NCBI RefSeq assembly: GCF_032362555.1
Contig: NC_083511.1
Span: 2,852,001-2,916,000 of the forward strand
Direction: 5' to 3'
Source of the DNA: Amyelois transitella
Lineage: Eukaryota; Arthropoda; Insecta; Lepidoptera; Pyralidae
DNA length: 64,000 bases
The first letter of the stretch is position 1. Every line of letters starts with the position of its first letter. Positions 45,501 through 54,534 of the stretch are shown piece after piece. Made by a program: the position numbers and the translations under genes. The notes below the pieces were generated by a model. That model had not been told where the DNA came from, did no database searches, and saw nothing but the letters and a program-made list of their open reading frames with translations.

Positions 45501-48500
45501 TGATATCCTTTTCTATTAAAAAATGAATATTCATCCTCGTCTGGTCTTACTATAGCTATATGGGTACAATCAATGCACCCAATAATTCCAGGCAAATTAT
45601 GTCTTCTATGGAATCTGGAAATGTTAACAATTTCATAACAAATACTGGCTGTAGGCCTAGGTGACAAATATTAAGAAAGGTTTTATATCTTTATAATACA
45701 CTTACTTCTCTTTGATTAAAGATCTCTCATGTGGTGTTTGTGGAAACACTATCCACCTGCTGACCATCCAATTGTGATTTAAAGAATTCACAACCTCCCT
45801 GACACAGCGACTTGTAGTCCGCTGTGTCAAATATTGTCCCACACCTACAATTCTCTGGTATGACCCTGTGGCTAAAAAGCTTAGAGTACACAGTACCTGA
45901 AAAACACAGTAATGTCTCTGCATACTCGTGTGGTTTTCTTTATAGGATTAGACTATAGAAATTTCTATAAGTATTCTAAGTTTAGAGATAAGTATACTTA
46001 TTTCCCTATGAGGTTAATCCTTATGAAAGTTCTTACCTTCACTTCCAGGGAAATTTCATTGGATCCTTTCAATCCAGTATATCTTTTTAGTTCGTCGCAT
46101 AATCGTCGAAAAGTTTTTTTATCAAGCCTGAAATGTTGTATAAACAACAATTCCGGCATATCTTCAATCGTTTCCATATGTCTTCTTGATGAAAATCGCC
46201 TTTGACGCCTCACCCAGGTATTCTCATTATGTGCAGCCCACAATAAACGTAAAGAATGCATTTTTATATAAATAAAACTGTATTAACGCAACGTAGCCCT
46301 TGTATACAAATCACAGCTGACTGTAATTTTCGGCCATTTTGTAGCGATATCGACAGCCAGTGTTGCCACCTTCGATTTTTATAAAGCGCTAGGTCAAAAG
46401 TAAAATGTCGCCAGATTTCACAAATTTGGACCGCAAAAAATCCACCAAATATCTCCAAATTATTATTGAAATATCACATTTAAGATTACAATTTTCAACA
46501 TAATTAGTATAACCCGTCGGAAATACCTGCGGACCTGGCTTGATGACTTCATGCAATCTGGAGAGATAGTAAAAAAAAGGAATCTATTTTTTATGTGCCT
46601 ATATATTTTTATACTTTTATACAACGCCTTAGAATAAGTTTCAAATAAAAACAATACATTTCTAAAAAACCTCGAGGGGTAGAGCATTGCAGCGAGGTCC
46701 GCACTCCGCAGATATTTCCGACGGGTAGTATACCCTATCTATAGTATAGGAAATTAAATAAAACAACATAACTATGTTCATTAGTTATTAATTTGAAAAT
46801 AATCAGTACAGTAATCAAGAGAAACCAGTTGTATAGTTCGACCAGAAATATATCAGACCTGTCAAAGAGGTCTGCAATTTACATTGAAATTAAAATTCAA
46901 GATTATCAAAAGTTATATCGTCCATAACATCTTCATAATTCACTGACGCCGAAACTACTGTCGATGACGTCGACGCCGACGTCGATGCAGATGTTGTCGC
47001 ATGTGGTTGATTTTTAAAAGAGTACTTTGTGTTTTTTCCAATAGCTGCAATAACATCGCTTGGTAATTCATAATTGTAACATTTTGCATCAATAACTTTT
47101 AATCTATTTCTGATAAAAATTATCGCATTTAGTAGAGGATCAGCCATCTTGTTTCGTAGTTTGCTTTTTACGGTGTTCATCACACTGAAAATTCTCTCGA
47201 TACCCGCATTAGATTGGGGTAATGATAACGCAGATATGGCTAGATCAACTAGTTCTTCAAAGTCATTTATACCTGCTGCGTTTCGGTAATTATCTACCTC
47301 AACCCAAAATTTTATAACATCTTTTGTATTTTCCCACTGGTTAAAACAGATATTGTGCCACTGATTCAATATCTTGTCAATGTATTGAGCAGTATAGCCA
47401 AGTTCTTCAGCTAGTTCTGAAATGGAATTGTCCTTACCTTGGCGGAGTATTGTCTCTGGGTCTAATTTTGATATCAATTCCAGCACATTATAATTGGGTG
47501 GCAGTCTTTGTTGAATTTCCTTGGCTAGCTTCACATTAAACTCAATACAGCGACGTTTTATGGCTGATATAGTATCAATTGTTAAGGATGTTTTTTTACT
47601 TTCCGATTCAAAGAGGTACCCCATGTATGGGACCGAGTTAAGGTTTCGGTCAACATCAATATTTAAAAAATCCTTGTCTGTAACTGCTGCGTTCGGTAAC
47701 AGTATTCTGTTGCAAACTGAACGTAAAAGTGTAATCAGTACATTTAATAATTTGAGAGGATTTGCACTTTCGCTTTCAAAGCTTTTCAATGCAATCTGCA
47801 CATCGTTAAGTACACTTTGCAAAAATAGCAAATATAAATAATTAGTTTCATCCTTGTACATGGAGTATAATAAATCTGCAGTGTAACATCGATTACTTAC
47901 AAGCCCAAAATGTAAAGTCAGTTCTTTCCATTGTGCCAGAATTCTTCGCACTGCTGGTTCAATGGATAACCAGCGTGTGTCACATACCTGCAGAATTTTT
48001 AATGGCGCTTCACCACAGTTAATAGTTTCGTAAATTTCTTGATATTCATTTTTACGTTTTGTAGAGTGGGCAAACCAATTGTACGTTTCTCTAATTAAGA
48101 ATTCAATATTTCTTGGTAGCGTATGTTCTGAAGCGTGCGATACTGCAAGTTGTAAAGAGTGGCAAGTGCATCTGATAAGAATTAAATTAGGTATATCATT
48201 TTTTAAGATTTTATACACTCCATTATTGATGCCAGTCATGACTGACGCATTGTCTGTTCCCAATCCAACCAGTTTATTTTTGTTTAGTCCATATTTTTGT
48301 ACACAAGAAAGAAGGGCTTTAACAATGCCAATTGCATCACTGGTTTCAAGTTGTTCAAGGGCCAGAAACGAAGACACAATTTTTTTTAGTTTTCTACTAA
48401 AATACCTGATTACAATACCAAGTTGCTTGCACGTACTGATGTCAGTTGACTCATCAATGATGAGACTATATTTTTGTTCCCCTATATCCTTTATTAGTTC

Positions 48501-50882
48501 TTCAGTAAAATGTGGTGCCAAGATATTTTTAATAACTTCAGTACACTTAGTACGATGCATTTTTAAATCATCCGTTGCTTTGGAGTCAGGGAAAGCTAAT
48601 TTCACTAAGTCTGTCAGATGATCAATACAGGAAACTGAGCTATGTTCTGTAATGTAAAGAGCGAGCATTCCTTCAGCTTTGCGCGATTTTGGGTTGGAAA
48701 TCTTCTCACCATCAGGCTTGAATTGTATAATCTGGTTGCCGGATATAATTTGCATTTTTTGTTTGTGCTTCTTTGTTTCAGCATGTCTTCTCAAGTCTAC
48801 TAATTTTGCTAGTAATTCTACTTTACAATATGTGCAAAAAGCTTTCGTATCATCACCAACCAAAGGTTTAAGCCAGGATATGAATTCGGCATGTGATTCC
48901 CACTCTTTTCTATACTTTTGTGCATAGTTTTTTTTCTTTAAAGGAATTTCCATTGTTGGATAGTATTAAGGATAACGACTTCACACACTGTAACCAATTA
49001 ACAAACGACTTTATCAAACTTTTTAAGATTTCAACAGCACTCACCAAATTCGATACATAGAATGTCAAAGTTAAAAGAAAACACTAACAACGATTGCGCT
49101 ACGGGATTCCCCGGCTATAGAGTAAGCATAAAACAATATGAAATTCTCATTGTGCTAAGGGATTCCCCGCCCCGGTAAAGTACATAAGCGTAAATCAGGT
49201 GTGTTGTACAGAGTGTCAGTATCACTGTCAATATGACAGTGACACAGACACTCTGTTGACAAAACGTGTTGCCGATTCCATACTGAAAAACCGCTAAAAA
49301 CCACTAAAAAGAATAAAACCGCTATGTTACTAAAAAAATCCTCTAAAGGCTTTAAAAAGGCTCCAGTTCTGGTGGAAAAACCACCAAGGTGGCAACACTG
49401 TCGACAGCCCCCAAGCTTTCGTTATTATGGCGAACACATGTCGAATCGAACGATCGCTCCCGAAGAGAAAGCGAACGTCAAAAGTGCCGCTTGGCTACGC
49501 ATTTGTATTGAAATAGGCGAATAAACAATTCGCTAATTGACGATTTCGCTTCGTTTTCGACATGAATGTAAACATTGTCTACCAATTTTGTTATCGATCT
49601 CGATCGATCACGTGATTTAGCGAAGGCTTATGTCATCCCATACATTTTTTTATTGCCGAACTTCGTCATCGTTTTCAAAATGTTACTTTGTCTAAGCCCC
49701 CAGTTGCGTCAACACTCTCTATCAATCCCTGAAGGTTTATATGGGAATGGAAGTAATGCCATTGTTATTTGTGATGGTACATACATTTATATTCATAAAA
49801 GTTCCAATTACATGTTCCAAAAACAAACTTATTCCCTACATAAATACCGAAACTTGGTTAAACCTTTCTTGATTGTAGCATGTGATGGTTATATTATTGA
49901 TATTTTCGGCCCATACAAGGCAACTACATCAGATGCTGATATTATGAAAAGCCTCTTTTCAGAAGGATCTGCTCTAAGATCATATTTTTTAGAAGATGAT
50001 GTGTTCATTTTAGACCGTGGTTTCAGGGATAGTATTAGTTTATTAGAAGGATGTGGGTATAGAACTTGTACACCAGATACACTTTTAGAAGGAGAACGCC
50101 AACTTACTACAGCTCAAGCCAATGAGAGTCGCTGCGTAACACTGTGTAGATGGGTAGTAGAGGCTGTAAATGGTCATTTCAAAACTAATTTTAAATTATT
50201 TAGACAAGAATACTTTCACTTGGCTCTGCCTAACTTATGTGAACTTTTTTCAATTGCAGCGGCTCTATTAAATAGGTTTGGTGTTCGATTTCAAGACAAT
50301 GTGTACGTAAATGAAATATTAGAGATAATAAGAGAACGTAAAACACTTGAAAATAATTTATCAAATAAAATTGATGAATTAAATATGAATAGACGCACAT
50401 CCTTCTTTGAAAGCATCACAGCTGATAGAAATAATATTTCATATTTCCCTGTAATGGAAGAGAGAGATTTAATATTATTCGCTCTTGGAACTTACCAGAT
50501 TAGGCAAGCCCGGTCATACTATGGGGAACATATTAGAAGTCATGGGGGATACAGGATAGAAGTGAGTAGAGAACATGTGCGATCATCTGAATATGATCTT
50601 AGAGGCAGTGATGATGCTACTTTAATAAGAGGTAGAATAAAATCGAGGCATGTAAGCCGTAAACAATATTATGTCTATGTTTTAATAGAAAATAATATAC
50701 CTGGGCGGACTGGTATTACTGAATATTGCTGTAGTTGCCTTGTTGGTCGACGTACCGTTGGATGCTGTGCTCACGTAATGACTATAGTTTGGTATTTGGG
50801 ATGGGCAAGATACCAACCAAATGTCTTTGCACCAGCAGCATTTTTGGATGATGTATTAGTTTTAGAGAATGAAGAGGAATAA
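30505..50882 (+). CDS. Zinc-finger DDE transposase (DDE_Tnp_4 type), interrupted by Harb3
   Basis: Exon 1 30505-30663, exon 2 30939-31193, exon 3 from 31489, with GTAAGT/GTAAAT donors and CAG acceptors, all in phase. Paired Cys motifs in the first exons (CVNC..C, CEAC, CLLCGC, CHACW) form a zinc-binding N-terminus. The DDE core follows: ICDGTYIYIHKSSNY (D), VFILDRGFRDS (D) and RWVVEAVNGHFK (E). A C-terminal C-x-C..C-x-H motif (CCSCLVG..CCAH) resembles a SWIM finger. Harb3 lies between codons for REQ and LRQHSLSIP; removing it with one CAG copy restores the frame. About 850 residues in total; otherwise intact. Confidence 0.8.
32695..43955 (+). CDS. Harb3 Myb/zeste-like partner protein, interrupted by the Sola-like element
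   Basis: Exons: 32695-32756, 32898-33030, 33140-33268 (interrupted), rest after 42565, then about 42838-42922 and 43441-43955. N-terminal SPEQLSTLLEYMERHGDLAR..LWSDLTNILNSVGGG..KWKKVWADLKSKTKKK is the trihelix/Myb-like module of zeste-type proteins paired with Harbinger transposases. Removing the insertion with one TATT copy gives ERVLAI-IGPTAVEG in frame. The last exon encodes a Pro/Ala/Arg-rich linker and a coiled coil (ERAAQEFSAVELRRLELEEA). Probable DNA-binding or import partner. The exon 3 acceptor (CCAAAAAG) has no polypyrimidine tract. Confidence 0.75.
33699..41600 (-). CDS. Sola-like transposase, continuous once two insertions are removed
   Basis: Start ATG 41600 (MSQRNTKMMMLLAQKN, coiled, acidic) to the hAT at 41092; resumes 37813 to the LINE at 37620; resumes 35447 to the stop at 33699. 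Both joins keep the frame when one TSD copy is kept. The main 548-residue part has a Cys cluster (CPASCKKQC), a second one (CEDCEEF..CLGCTKW), and a likely DDE core (VVYSADLQKV; IILWVDNCSSQNKN; FESGHTFMSADSFH). I associate the DNCSSQNKN motif with Sola/DUF7869-type insect transposases. Apart from the insertions I see no stop. Superfamily name is an inference. Confidence 0.7.
35448..37619 (-). mobile_element. 5'-truncated jockey-like LINE
   Basis: A 12-bp TSD ATCAGCTATCTC flanks it (35436-35447 and 37620-37631). It ends on the minus strand in an A/G-rich (GAAA)n tail at 35448-35470, after a 300-bp 3' UTR. It begins within the RT domain. It landed in the Sola-like ORF. Confidence 0.88.
35756..37615 (-). 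CDS. LINE ORF2 C-terminal half: RT end, RNase H, zinc motif
   Basis: Open from the truncation point. It starts at the GLPQGSVLSPILYNLYTSDL motif of RT, then YADDIVLF with the catalytic Asp pair, the thumb region, an RNase H domain (FTDASKL, TGESIALFEAVQF, SDSLSC, HSGIKGNETVDMWAK) and a terminal CECG..H..C motif. RT plus RNase H on one ORF is typical of the jockey/I/R1 group. The endonuclease and finger regions are lost to 5' truncation. No internal stop. Confidence 0.9.
   Translation of the reverse strand, partial: RSVWKGLPQGSVLSPILYNLYTSDLDQSVNCFCNILQYADDIVLFASSDSFDDISRRLNSALFYLNTWLEDHGLSISPLKSNCVVFTRKRSLPLLTVSINNETIPQKDNCKFLGITLDSKLTGVTHLNHVVQKAEKGVNVMRSLSGVRWGSHPYSQKLIYNALVRSHFDYGAFLLEPCNKLALAKLDKIQHKCLRIITGAMKSSPTNALQVECLDPPLVLRRQFLADRFLYKTIQLFSHPLLEILNSLSDYCHTSSYWVNKDHPPLVKSFDKIDNLPHPVAQFSKNPIFDIDFLPLIFQPNVLLNIGLSKNLPGADRIFNQIISEKWSDWTLIFTDASKLTQDSNVGAAVWIPKFNLLLSFKYFSKSSIFTGESIALFEAVQFVLSHNLDKSLILSDSLSCLQDILKRPFHAKDNFPITLKIREALYNCQSSSINVVIAWIPSHSGIKGNETVDMWAKQASTSGSDCHKFHYSRDLRLLAKPQLMTNWNRQWQHSRQQKGVWYGNIQPNLPKVPWFFRHRNLEKWVTSVIIRMRLGHVCIPVFLHKLRIRDTSVCECGLDEGSLNHIIFNCPKLVVHLRNIIPTNIPHLNLDINSFLSLVHTRFCYIIAKFITKNNLKL
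37814..41092 (+). mobile_element. hAT element with 6-bp TSD
   Basis: Ends CAGGGGCCGAAACAGGTC (left) and, reverse complemented, CAGGGGCCGAAACAAGTT (right). The flanks share CATCTT exactly (37808-37813 and 41093-41098), and only a 6-bp TSD restores the Sola-like reading frame. hAT TSDs are usually 8 bp, but 6-bp groups are recognised. The motif GGTCAGTA recurs near both ends. Confidence 0.85.
38250..40749 (+). pseudogene. hAT transposase of the 6-bp-TSD element, two 1-bp frameshifts
   Basis: ATG 38250 (MGKCKFNEDWLKKK), a BED-like finger (FCFVCLKKF..H.STQKH), catalytic motifs LCFDETCN (D) and MLGCDGPNVNKA (D), the C-terminal LALSHGNADVERGFS hAT motif with the Glu, then a long charged coiled tail. 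A run of eight A at 38283-38290 and a run of seven at 40405-40411 each lack one A needed for continuity. After the second the frame reads IREEEKTKRE to a GTAGAT donor and joins the exon 40544-40749 (AMLKGGIKEKD). Full length about 790 residues. Confidence 0.85.
43010..43145. repeat. Dispersed moth repeat, probable retroelement end
   Basis: AAATCTTTATTCTCAATATT followed by CGCAGGTGAAGAAGAAGCGG and CGCAACAAACTTCACCGC is a block I associate with Lepidoptera retroelement tails. It lies in an intron of the Harb3 zeste-like gene. No ORF. Confidence 0.4.
43915..43998. promoter_or_regulatory. 18-bp perfect stem-loop straddling the Harb3 partner-gene stop codon
   Basis: ACCGCAGTAGAGACAACA at 43915-43932 is exactly complementary to TGTTGTCTCTACTGCGGT at 43981-43998; the 48-nt loop contains the stop codon (43953-43955). 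It could act in RNA processing or be a DNA feature of the element. The region to 44,472 is otherwise AT-rich with a short tandem repeat near 44,110-44,215. Confidence 0.7.
44473..46261 (-). CDS. Harb3 HARBI1-like transposase (five exons)
   Basis: Exons about 46261..46037, 45899..45716, 45661..45482, 45250..45110, 44882..44473, each with GT/AG borders. N-terminus RFSSRRHMETIEDMPE and FRLDKKTFRRLCDEL; VLCTLSFLATGSYQRIVG is the Harbinger helix region. Catalytic residues sit in GIIGCIDCTHIAI (D; the usual Gly after D is Cys), ICDFDLKI (D) and ARSRIERCFGLLK (E). It ends in VLHNIAIHAKL and a polar tail. No lesion is visible. It is oriented tail-to-tail with the zeste-like gene, which is the standard Harbinger layout. 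Confidence 0.82.
46513..46725. mobile_element. 213-bp MITE inside the hAT
   Basis: CCCGTCGGAAATACCTGCGG at 46513 and its near-complement ending at 46725 form terminal inverted repeats. Flanks read TAGTATAA and TAGTATAC, a probable 7-8 bp TSD. No ORF. It lies between the hAT end and its transposase 3' end, so it may not disturb the gene. Confidence 0.75.
46890..48953 (-). CDS. hAT transposase, full-length open frame
   Basis: 687 residues from ATG 48953. A BED-like zinc finger (FCTYCKVELLAKLVDLRRHA, then TKKHKQ) lies at residues 40-65. Catalytic motifs: LIIDESTDISTCKQ (D), LVGLGTDNASVMTG (D), and the C-terminal SALSLPQSNAGIERIFSVMN with the Glu; a W-rich insertion region lies between. A Ser/Thr-rich tail ends the protein. 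Exact TIRs and TSD plus an unbroken ORF make it the best candidate in the window for a functional or recently functional transposon. Confidence 0.92.
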   Translation of the reverse strand: MEIPLKKKNYAQKYRKEWESHAEFISWLKPLVGDDTKAFCTYCKVELLAKLVDLRRHAETKKHKQKMQIISGNQIIQFKPDGEKISNPKSRKAEGMLALYITEHSSVSCIDHLTDLVKLAFPDSKATDDLKMHRTKCTEVIKNILAPHFTEELIKDIGEQKYSLIIDESTDISTCKQLGIVIRYFSRKLKKIVSSFLALEQLETSDAIGIVKALLSCVQKYGLNKNKLVGLGTDNASVMTGINNGVYKILKNDIPNLILIRCTCHSLQLAVSHASEHTLPRNIEFLIRETYNWFAHSTKRKNEYQEIYETINCGEAPLKILQVCDTRWLSIEPAVRRILAQWKELTLHFGLVSNRCYTADLLYSMYKDETNYLYLLFLQSVLNDVQIALKSFESESANPLKLLNVLITLLRSVCNRILLPNAAVTDKDFLNIDVDRNLNSVPYMGYLFESESKKTSLTIDTISAIKRRCIEFNVKLAKEIQQRLPPNYNVLELISKLDPETILRQGKDNSISELAEELGYTAQYIDKILNQWHNICFNQWENTKDVIKFWVEVDNYRNAAGINDFEELVDLAISALSLPQSNAGIERIFSVMNTVKSKLRNKMADPLLNAIIFIRNRLKVIDAKCYNYELPSDVIAAIGKNTKYSFKNQPHATTSASTSASTSSTVVSASVNYEDVMDDITFDNLEF

Positions 50883-52168
50883 AATAATGTAAAATTAAAT
50901 CTTGTTTTTCATTTACTACTTTTCCCTACCATAACCATACATAAGAGAGACCTCAAACCAATTTTCTATAATAAATACCTATATGGTAATCAAACATTTT
51001 ACAAACTGGCATGCTAACATTATATACTTACCTAAATATCATTTGTAGTCACTGATACGAATGGTACCTAACCATAAGTGCTGTAGCTTAACATGCGTAA
51101 TTGTGAATAATATGCCTTACTCAGTTTCCGTAGTAAAGTATTTGATACAACATAAACTAATATTAAGGTTGATGGTGACATAACCTACAAAACTTCAAAA
51201 CAGTATATTTCAAAAACCTGAAGTCATACGGCTATATAGTTTTTTTCACCAAGATCCAGAAAATAAGCTCTATTAGGCAAGATATATTTCATTCGTAGAC
51301 GCTAACTTTAGACATGACCTAAAATGATGTATGGGAAGCTGCCATAGCTCTTTCATCATGCACTAAAAGACTATAAAAAGCTCCCGGGTCTGCGTCTTTT
51401 AATTTATTAGACATTTCTTTAGTCATACCAGTAGTTTCCGTAAAAGGCATAATAGACGGTTGTTGACGCCTAGGACGTGACCATTTCTTTGACATACGGT
51501 CTGAGGTGGTAATATTGCTTGTCACGTAATTTCTAATAGAATCAGAATCACTCTCACTGTCGCTACGGATAATTAATCGTCTCCGTTTTTTTGGAATGTG
51601 CAACTGTTCTTCGTTTGAATCCGACGACTGTGGATCTAATTGACTATCTTGTATAGACGGCTGAACAATACTAGTCTCAAGTAATGTTAATGCCCGCAAA
51701 TCTTCCTGTGTAAATTCAAAATCTTCCATGTCCACCTGTATTTCTTGAAAATTTGAGCTTTCAAACATTTCCATTTTAAGTAGGTACCTATTTATTGTAA
51801 TGTTTATTTTATAATATTAATATTCACTATTGCACACACAATATTACACTAATAATGTATTTGAAGTGAATTATTACACCAACGAACATGTACTGTGCAC
51901 ATGCAACCTCGCTTCATGAGCGCTACCGCAGTACTGAGGGGGCGGGTGGGCGACGCGGTGACCGGCGTGGCGCCTTCGTAACGAAAAGTGATTTTATTAC
52001 TTTAAAGCGCCACGGGGGGCACCGGTGACCTCAAAAGGTTTTTTCATCTTATTTACGGAACCCAACGGCAGATTCTTATAATAAACAGTATACATACATA
52101 ATTTGATGAAATACATCCATTTGAAGAAAATTTTTTTTTTACAAAAATCCACATTTCCTTTTTGGCGT

Positions 52169-52711
52169 TTAACGTGTGTTAATTGTGGGTTGCTTTACAT
52201 GTGCGCTTAAATTAATTTTGCTTGGGGAATCATTTTCAAAACTGACTGTTTCGTGTTTTTTTTTAATTCCTGGGTTACGCGTATTGGCCAAAACGCTTCT
52301 GTCCTGATGTAATGGTGATATTCTTGACGTACGCATTTTAATATTTAAAATTTTCCTTCTGATTGGCGTAGACATAATTTTATTTTCAGTTATACTATGA
52401 GTTGTAAGCTTTTTTAGTAATTCCATTTTTTTATCCTGTTCATGTATTTTTTGTTTCATTTTAATATTTTCTGTGTTTAAATTTTCTATTTCCAAATCAG
52501 CAATTATTAGCTTCTCTTTCACATTTTCTAATTCTGTTTTTAAGTCTTCAATATAAGATGTATCATTTGTAGTTACATTCTGCAGGCTATACATAGTAGT
52601 GTCCATAATAGTAGAATTTAAAATATTGCTATTACATTCCATCGTCATTTTTGTTAAGTCCGTTTCTGATATAGATCTTTGTAATTTTTTTCTAATTGTT
52701 ATGTTATCCAT
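52169..52711 (-). CDS. Coiled-coil protein ORF, end replaced by pB-C terminus
   Basis: ATG at 52711; about 180 residues. Residues 50-110 form a leucine/charged heptad pattern (LKTELENVKEKLIIADLEIE) and the C-terminus is basic. The last residues NTR and the stop are encoded by the pB-C terminal repeat, so the true end is lost. I have seen similar short coiled-coil ORFs in insect mobile elements but cannot name the family. 52,712-53,040 has no recognisable gene. Confidence 0.5.
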   Translation of the reverse strand: MDNITIRKKLQRSISETDLTKMTMECNSNILNSTIMDTTMYSLQNVTTNDTSYIEDLKTELENVKEKLIIADLEIENLNTENIKMKQKIHEQDKKMELLKKLTTHSITENKIMSTPIRRKILNIKMRTSRISPLHQDRSVLANTRNPGIKKKHETVSFENDSPSKINLSAHVKQPTINTR

Positions 52712-53040
52712 TTTAAAAGACAAAACTGTAATTATACTTATGAAATTATTCTTTTTGTCAATTAAATTATATATTGCACTTGGCTGTATATTTTTATTCT
52801 GTCATCTATATATATAATATAATATAATGTCAATTCTTATGTCAATTTCATCCAAATGTCAAAGTCACTTCACTTGTTTGACAGACAGAAAGCCGGTTGT
52901 GACGAAAATGTTGTGGGTTGTGGTTTATACGCTTAATCTGCTCTAATTGGTTTATTTCCAATAAACAAAATGATTCAATTTTTAAAATAATCCCGTTTAT
53001 TGCCTTCGCCAAAATTGTTCAAGTGTTTTTATTGCGATAT

Positions 53041-54400
53041 TTACGTTGTGAGATGGTATATAATGTCGTACCTTGATCCAGTGATGTTGAGGTTACAATA
53101 CACGATCCTTCCGTATGTAAATATTTGGTAAGTCGACACGAAACTCAATTTAATCTTAGGAACACCGATAACAGCTCTTACTCCTTTAACAGCCCTTACT
53201 CGTTCTGCAGCCACAGCAACGCTGTGGCTAAATATTTGTGTTTCGCATTTTACCCGCATTTTATTTATTTTTTCTGGGTTAATGTGCTCTTCCGTAATTT
53301 TATCCAATAACCTCAATTCCCCGTAAGAAATGTCTGCTGCATATAATTTTTGAAAATACTCCCTCTTTACTACTTATATTTCATTATCCATTTTGATATG
53401 ACATGTCTTTAGTTAATAAATTGTTTCGAATACCTTTAATTAGGTAAGTAGTATAATGTTCCGTTTATTAACGCGTACAACGTCATGGCGACACTCTTTA
53501 CAATTTTTAAAAAATAAATCTTTTGTATCACTAACCAAGTCTGATATTGCACTTACATTAACTGTGCTTTGGTCACATACGGTGTTTATTACAATGAAGC
53601 CTGCATTTTGGCAATTGATAATTACCTCTTTAATAACAGTTTTTAATTCTAATTTATTTAATTTTGTCGTAAAATAATACGCAACTGGTTGTTTAAAATT
53701 ACTTTTGATGCCCTTAATCATGAATACCAGAGCATGGTCTGCGAATTCCGTCGTTTTATTAGTGGAAAACCTTTCCAAGCTGTCTTTGTGTGCATCATTG
53801 GTGTTAATGACATCACATCGAAAATTAAACTGCAAAGACGGTCATTTACTGGTATATCCAGTACAGAATCTTTCGAGTTTTTTTTTAATTATGGGGTTGA
53901 TCCCCGGACATACTTTTATTTGGCTAATTAATCGTTGCATAGCCTTTATGGATGGCAAAGTAAAATATTTATGTAAAAGCATAGCATTTCGGACTTTTTT
54001 TAAACAATAACAAACATAGAACTTTTTCTTCAATAGTGAAACGCCTGCCTTTTGATTTTTTTACATTTTGCAATTGCATACGGTAAAACACCCAATCATC
54101 GACGCTTTAACGCAATTTTAGAATGACTAATATTAAAGTACATTATAATTGAGTTGAAACTGACCCGATAAATAAAGTGAAGGTGTTGCTGAATTGTTTA
54201 AGCGATGATTACGGTTTTTGCCGTTTTGCGTGAAGTGTTTAAGTTTCGCAAACATTCTTCTTAAAATGCTCAAAATCAGTTTCCATTTCAAGTTTTCCAC
54301 CAACCAGAGTGACCCATGCCTTGAAACGATCAGGATATTTTTTTGCATCTGGGAAACGATGCATTATTGTGCCTGAAAATATTAAACAGTGGATTGTTTC
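53041..54400 (-). pseudogene. P-element-like transposase remnant, longer copy B
   Basis: Contains the copy A sections plus, at 53316..53041, LLDKITEEHINPEKINKMRV and KCETQIFSHSVAVAA, the downstream P-transposase region missing from A. Upstream, LPSIKAMQRLISQIKVCPGI is clear. Frame breaks and stops (near 53,385) show it is dead. The THAP-like exon is at about 54,375-54,250. Confidence 0.75.
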
Positions 54401-54534
54401 TACTTTTTTCCGACTCACATGTAAAAGATAGTTTTTAAAAATATCTTTTATATGTGACACGTCTGTGATATGCTGTTTTATAATAAGCAAGGTTGTTTAG
54501 GATTCTGCCAGCAGTCTGTCTTTTTCGGGAGTTG

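Larger units (their letters stand above)
46358..49400 (-). mobile_element. Intact-looking hAT element with 8-bp TSD
   Basis: Ends CAGTGTTGCCACCTT and AAGGTGGCAACACTG are perfect 15-bp inverted repeats. The TSD TCGACAGC (46350-46357 and 49401-49408) is exact. Length 3,043 bp including a MITE at 46513-46725. It sits in Harb3 subterminal DNA. Confidence 0.93.
32257..49700. mobile_element. Harbinger element Harb3, third shell
   Basis: Ends GAGGCTTAGACAATGTA (32257) and GGGGCTTAGACAAAGTA (reverse complement, ending 49700); similarity goes on inwards (AACGATG.CGAAGTTC). The TSD is CAG at 32254-32256 and 49701-49703. It carries a HARBI1-like transposase and a zeste/Myb-like partner, tail to tail. 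The 49,409-49,700 stretch is subterminal and has no gene. Confidence 0.9.
29800..51353. mobile_element. IS4EU/ISL2EU-like Harbinger-related element, second shell
   Basis: Inverted termini AAAGAGCTATGGCAG at 29800 and its complement ending at 51353, with TTTTAGGTCA repeated just inside both ends. It interrupts the pB-C ORF between VHDE and LIAEQ. Flanks suggest a very short TSD (possibly GA), which I cannot fix precisely. One spliced gene is inside. The 29,816-30,504 stretch is promoter/5' UTR without an ORF. Its own body is only about 4.1 kb; the rest is Harb3. Confidence 0.7.
28440..51774 (-). pseudogene. pB-C piggyBac transposase split by a 21.5-kb insertion
   Basis: N-terminal piece 51774..51354 (acidic, with basic PKKRRR stretch) stops at LLVHDE; the rest resumes at about 29799 with LIAEQTNLFALQS and runs to 28440. 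The core has VDESQVPFRGR, ATDNWYTS and KGSVDMSDQM, i.e. the four aspartates, and a C-terminal finger CVQC..CAQC..HICLTC. One T is missing near 29101 (TIRKNRKG to LPNSVVEAKL), a 1-bp frameshift. Only the insertion and this base disrupt the gene. Confidence 0.85.
27933..52178. mobile_element. piggyBac-like element pB-C, outermost shell of the nest
   Basis: TTAA at 27929-27932 and 52179-52182. Left end CACGTTAAACGCCA; the right end reads, reverse complemented, CACACGTTAAACGCCA. The palindrome GGTCACCGGTGACC lies at 27951-27964 and 27994-28007, and a near copy at about 52018-52030. Its transposase gene is split by the element at 29800-51353. Without insertions it would be about 2.7 kb, normal for piggyBac. 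Sequences 28,008-28,439 and 51,775-52,017 are untranslated flanks. Confidence 0.85.
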
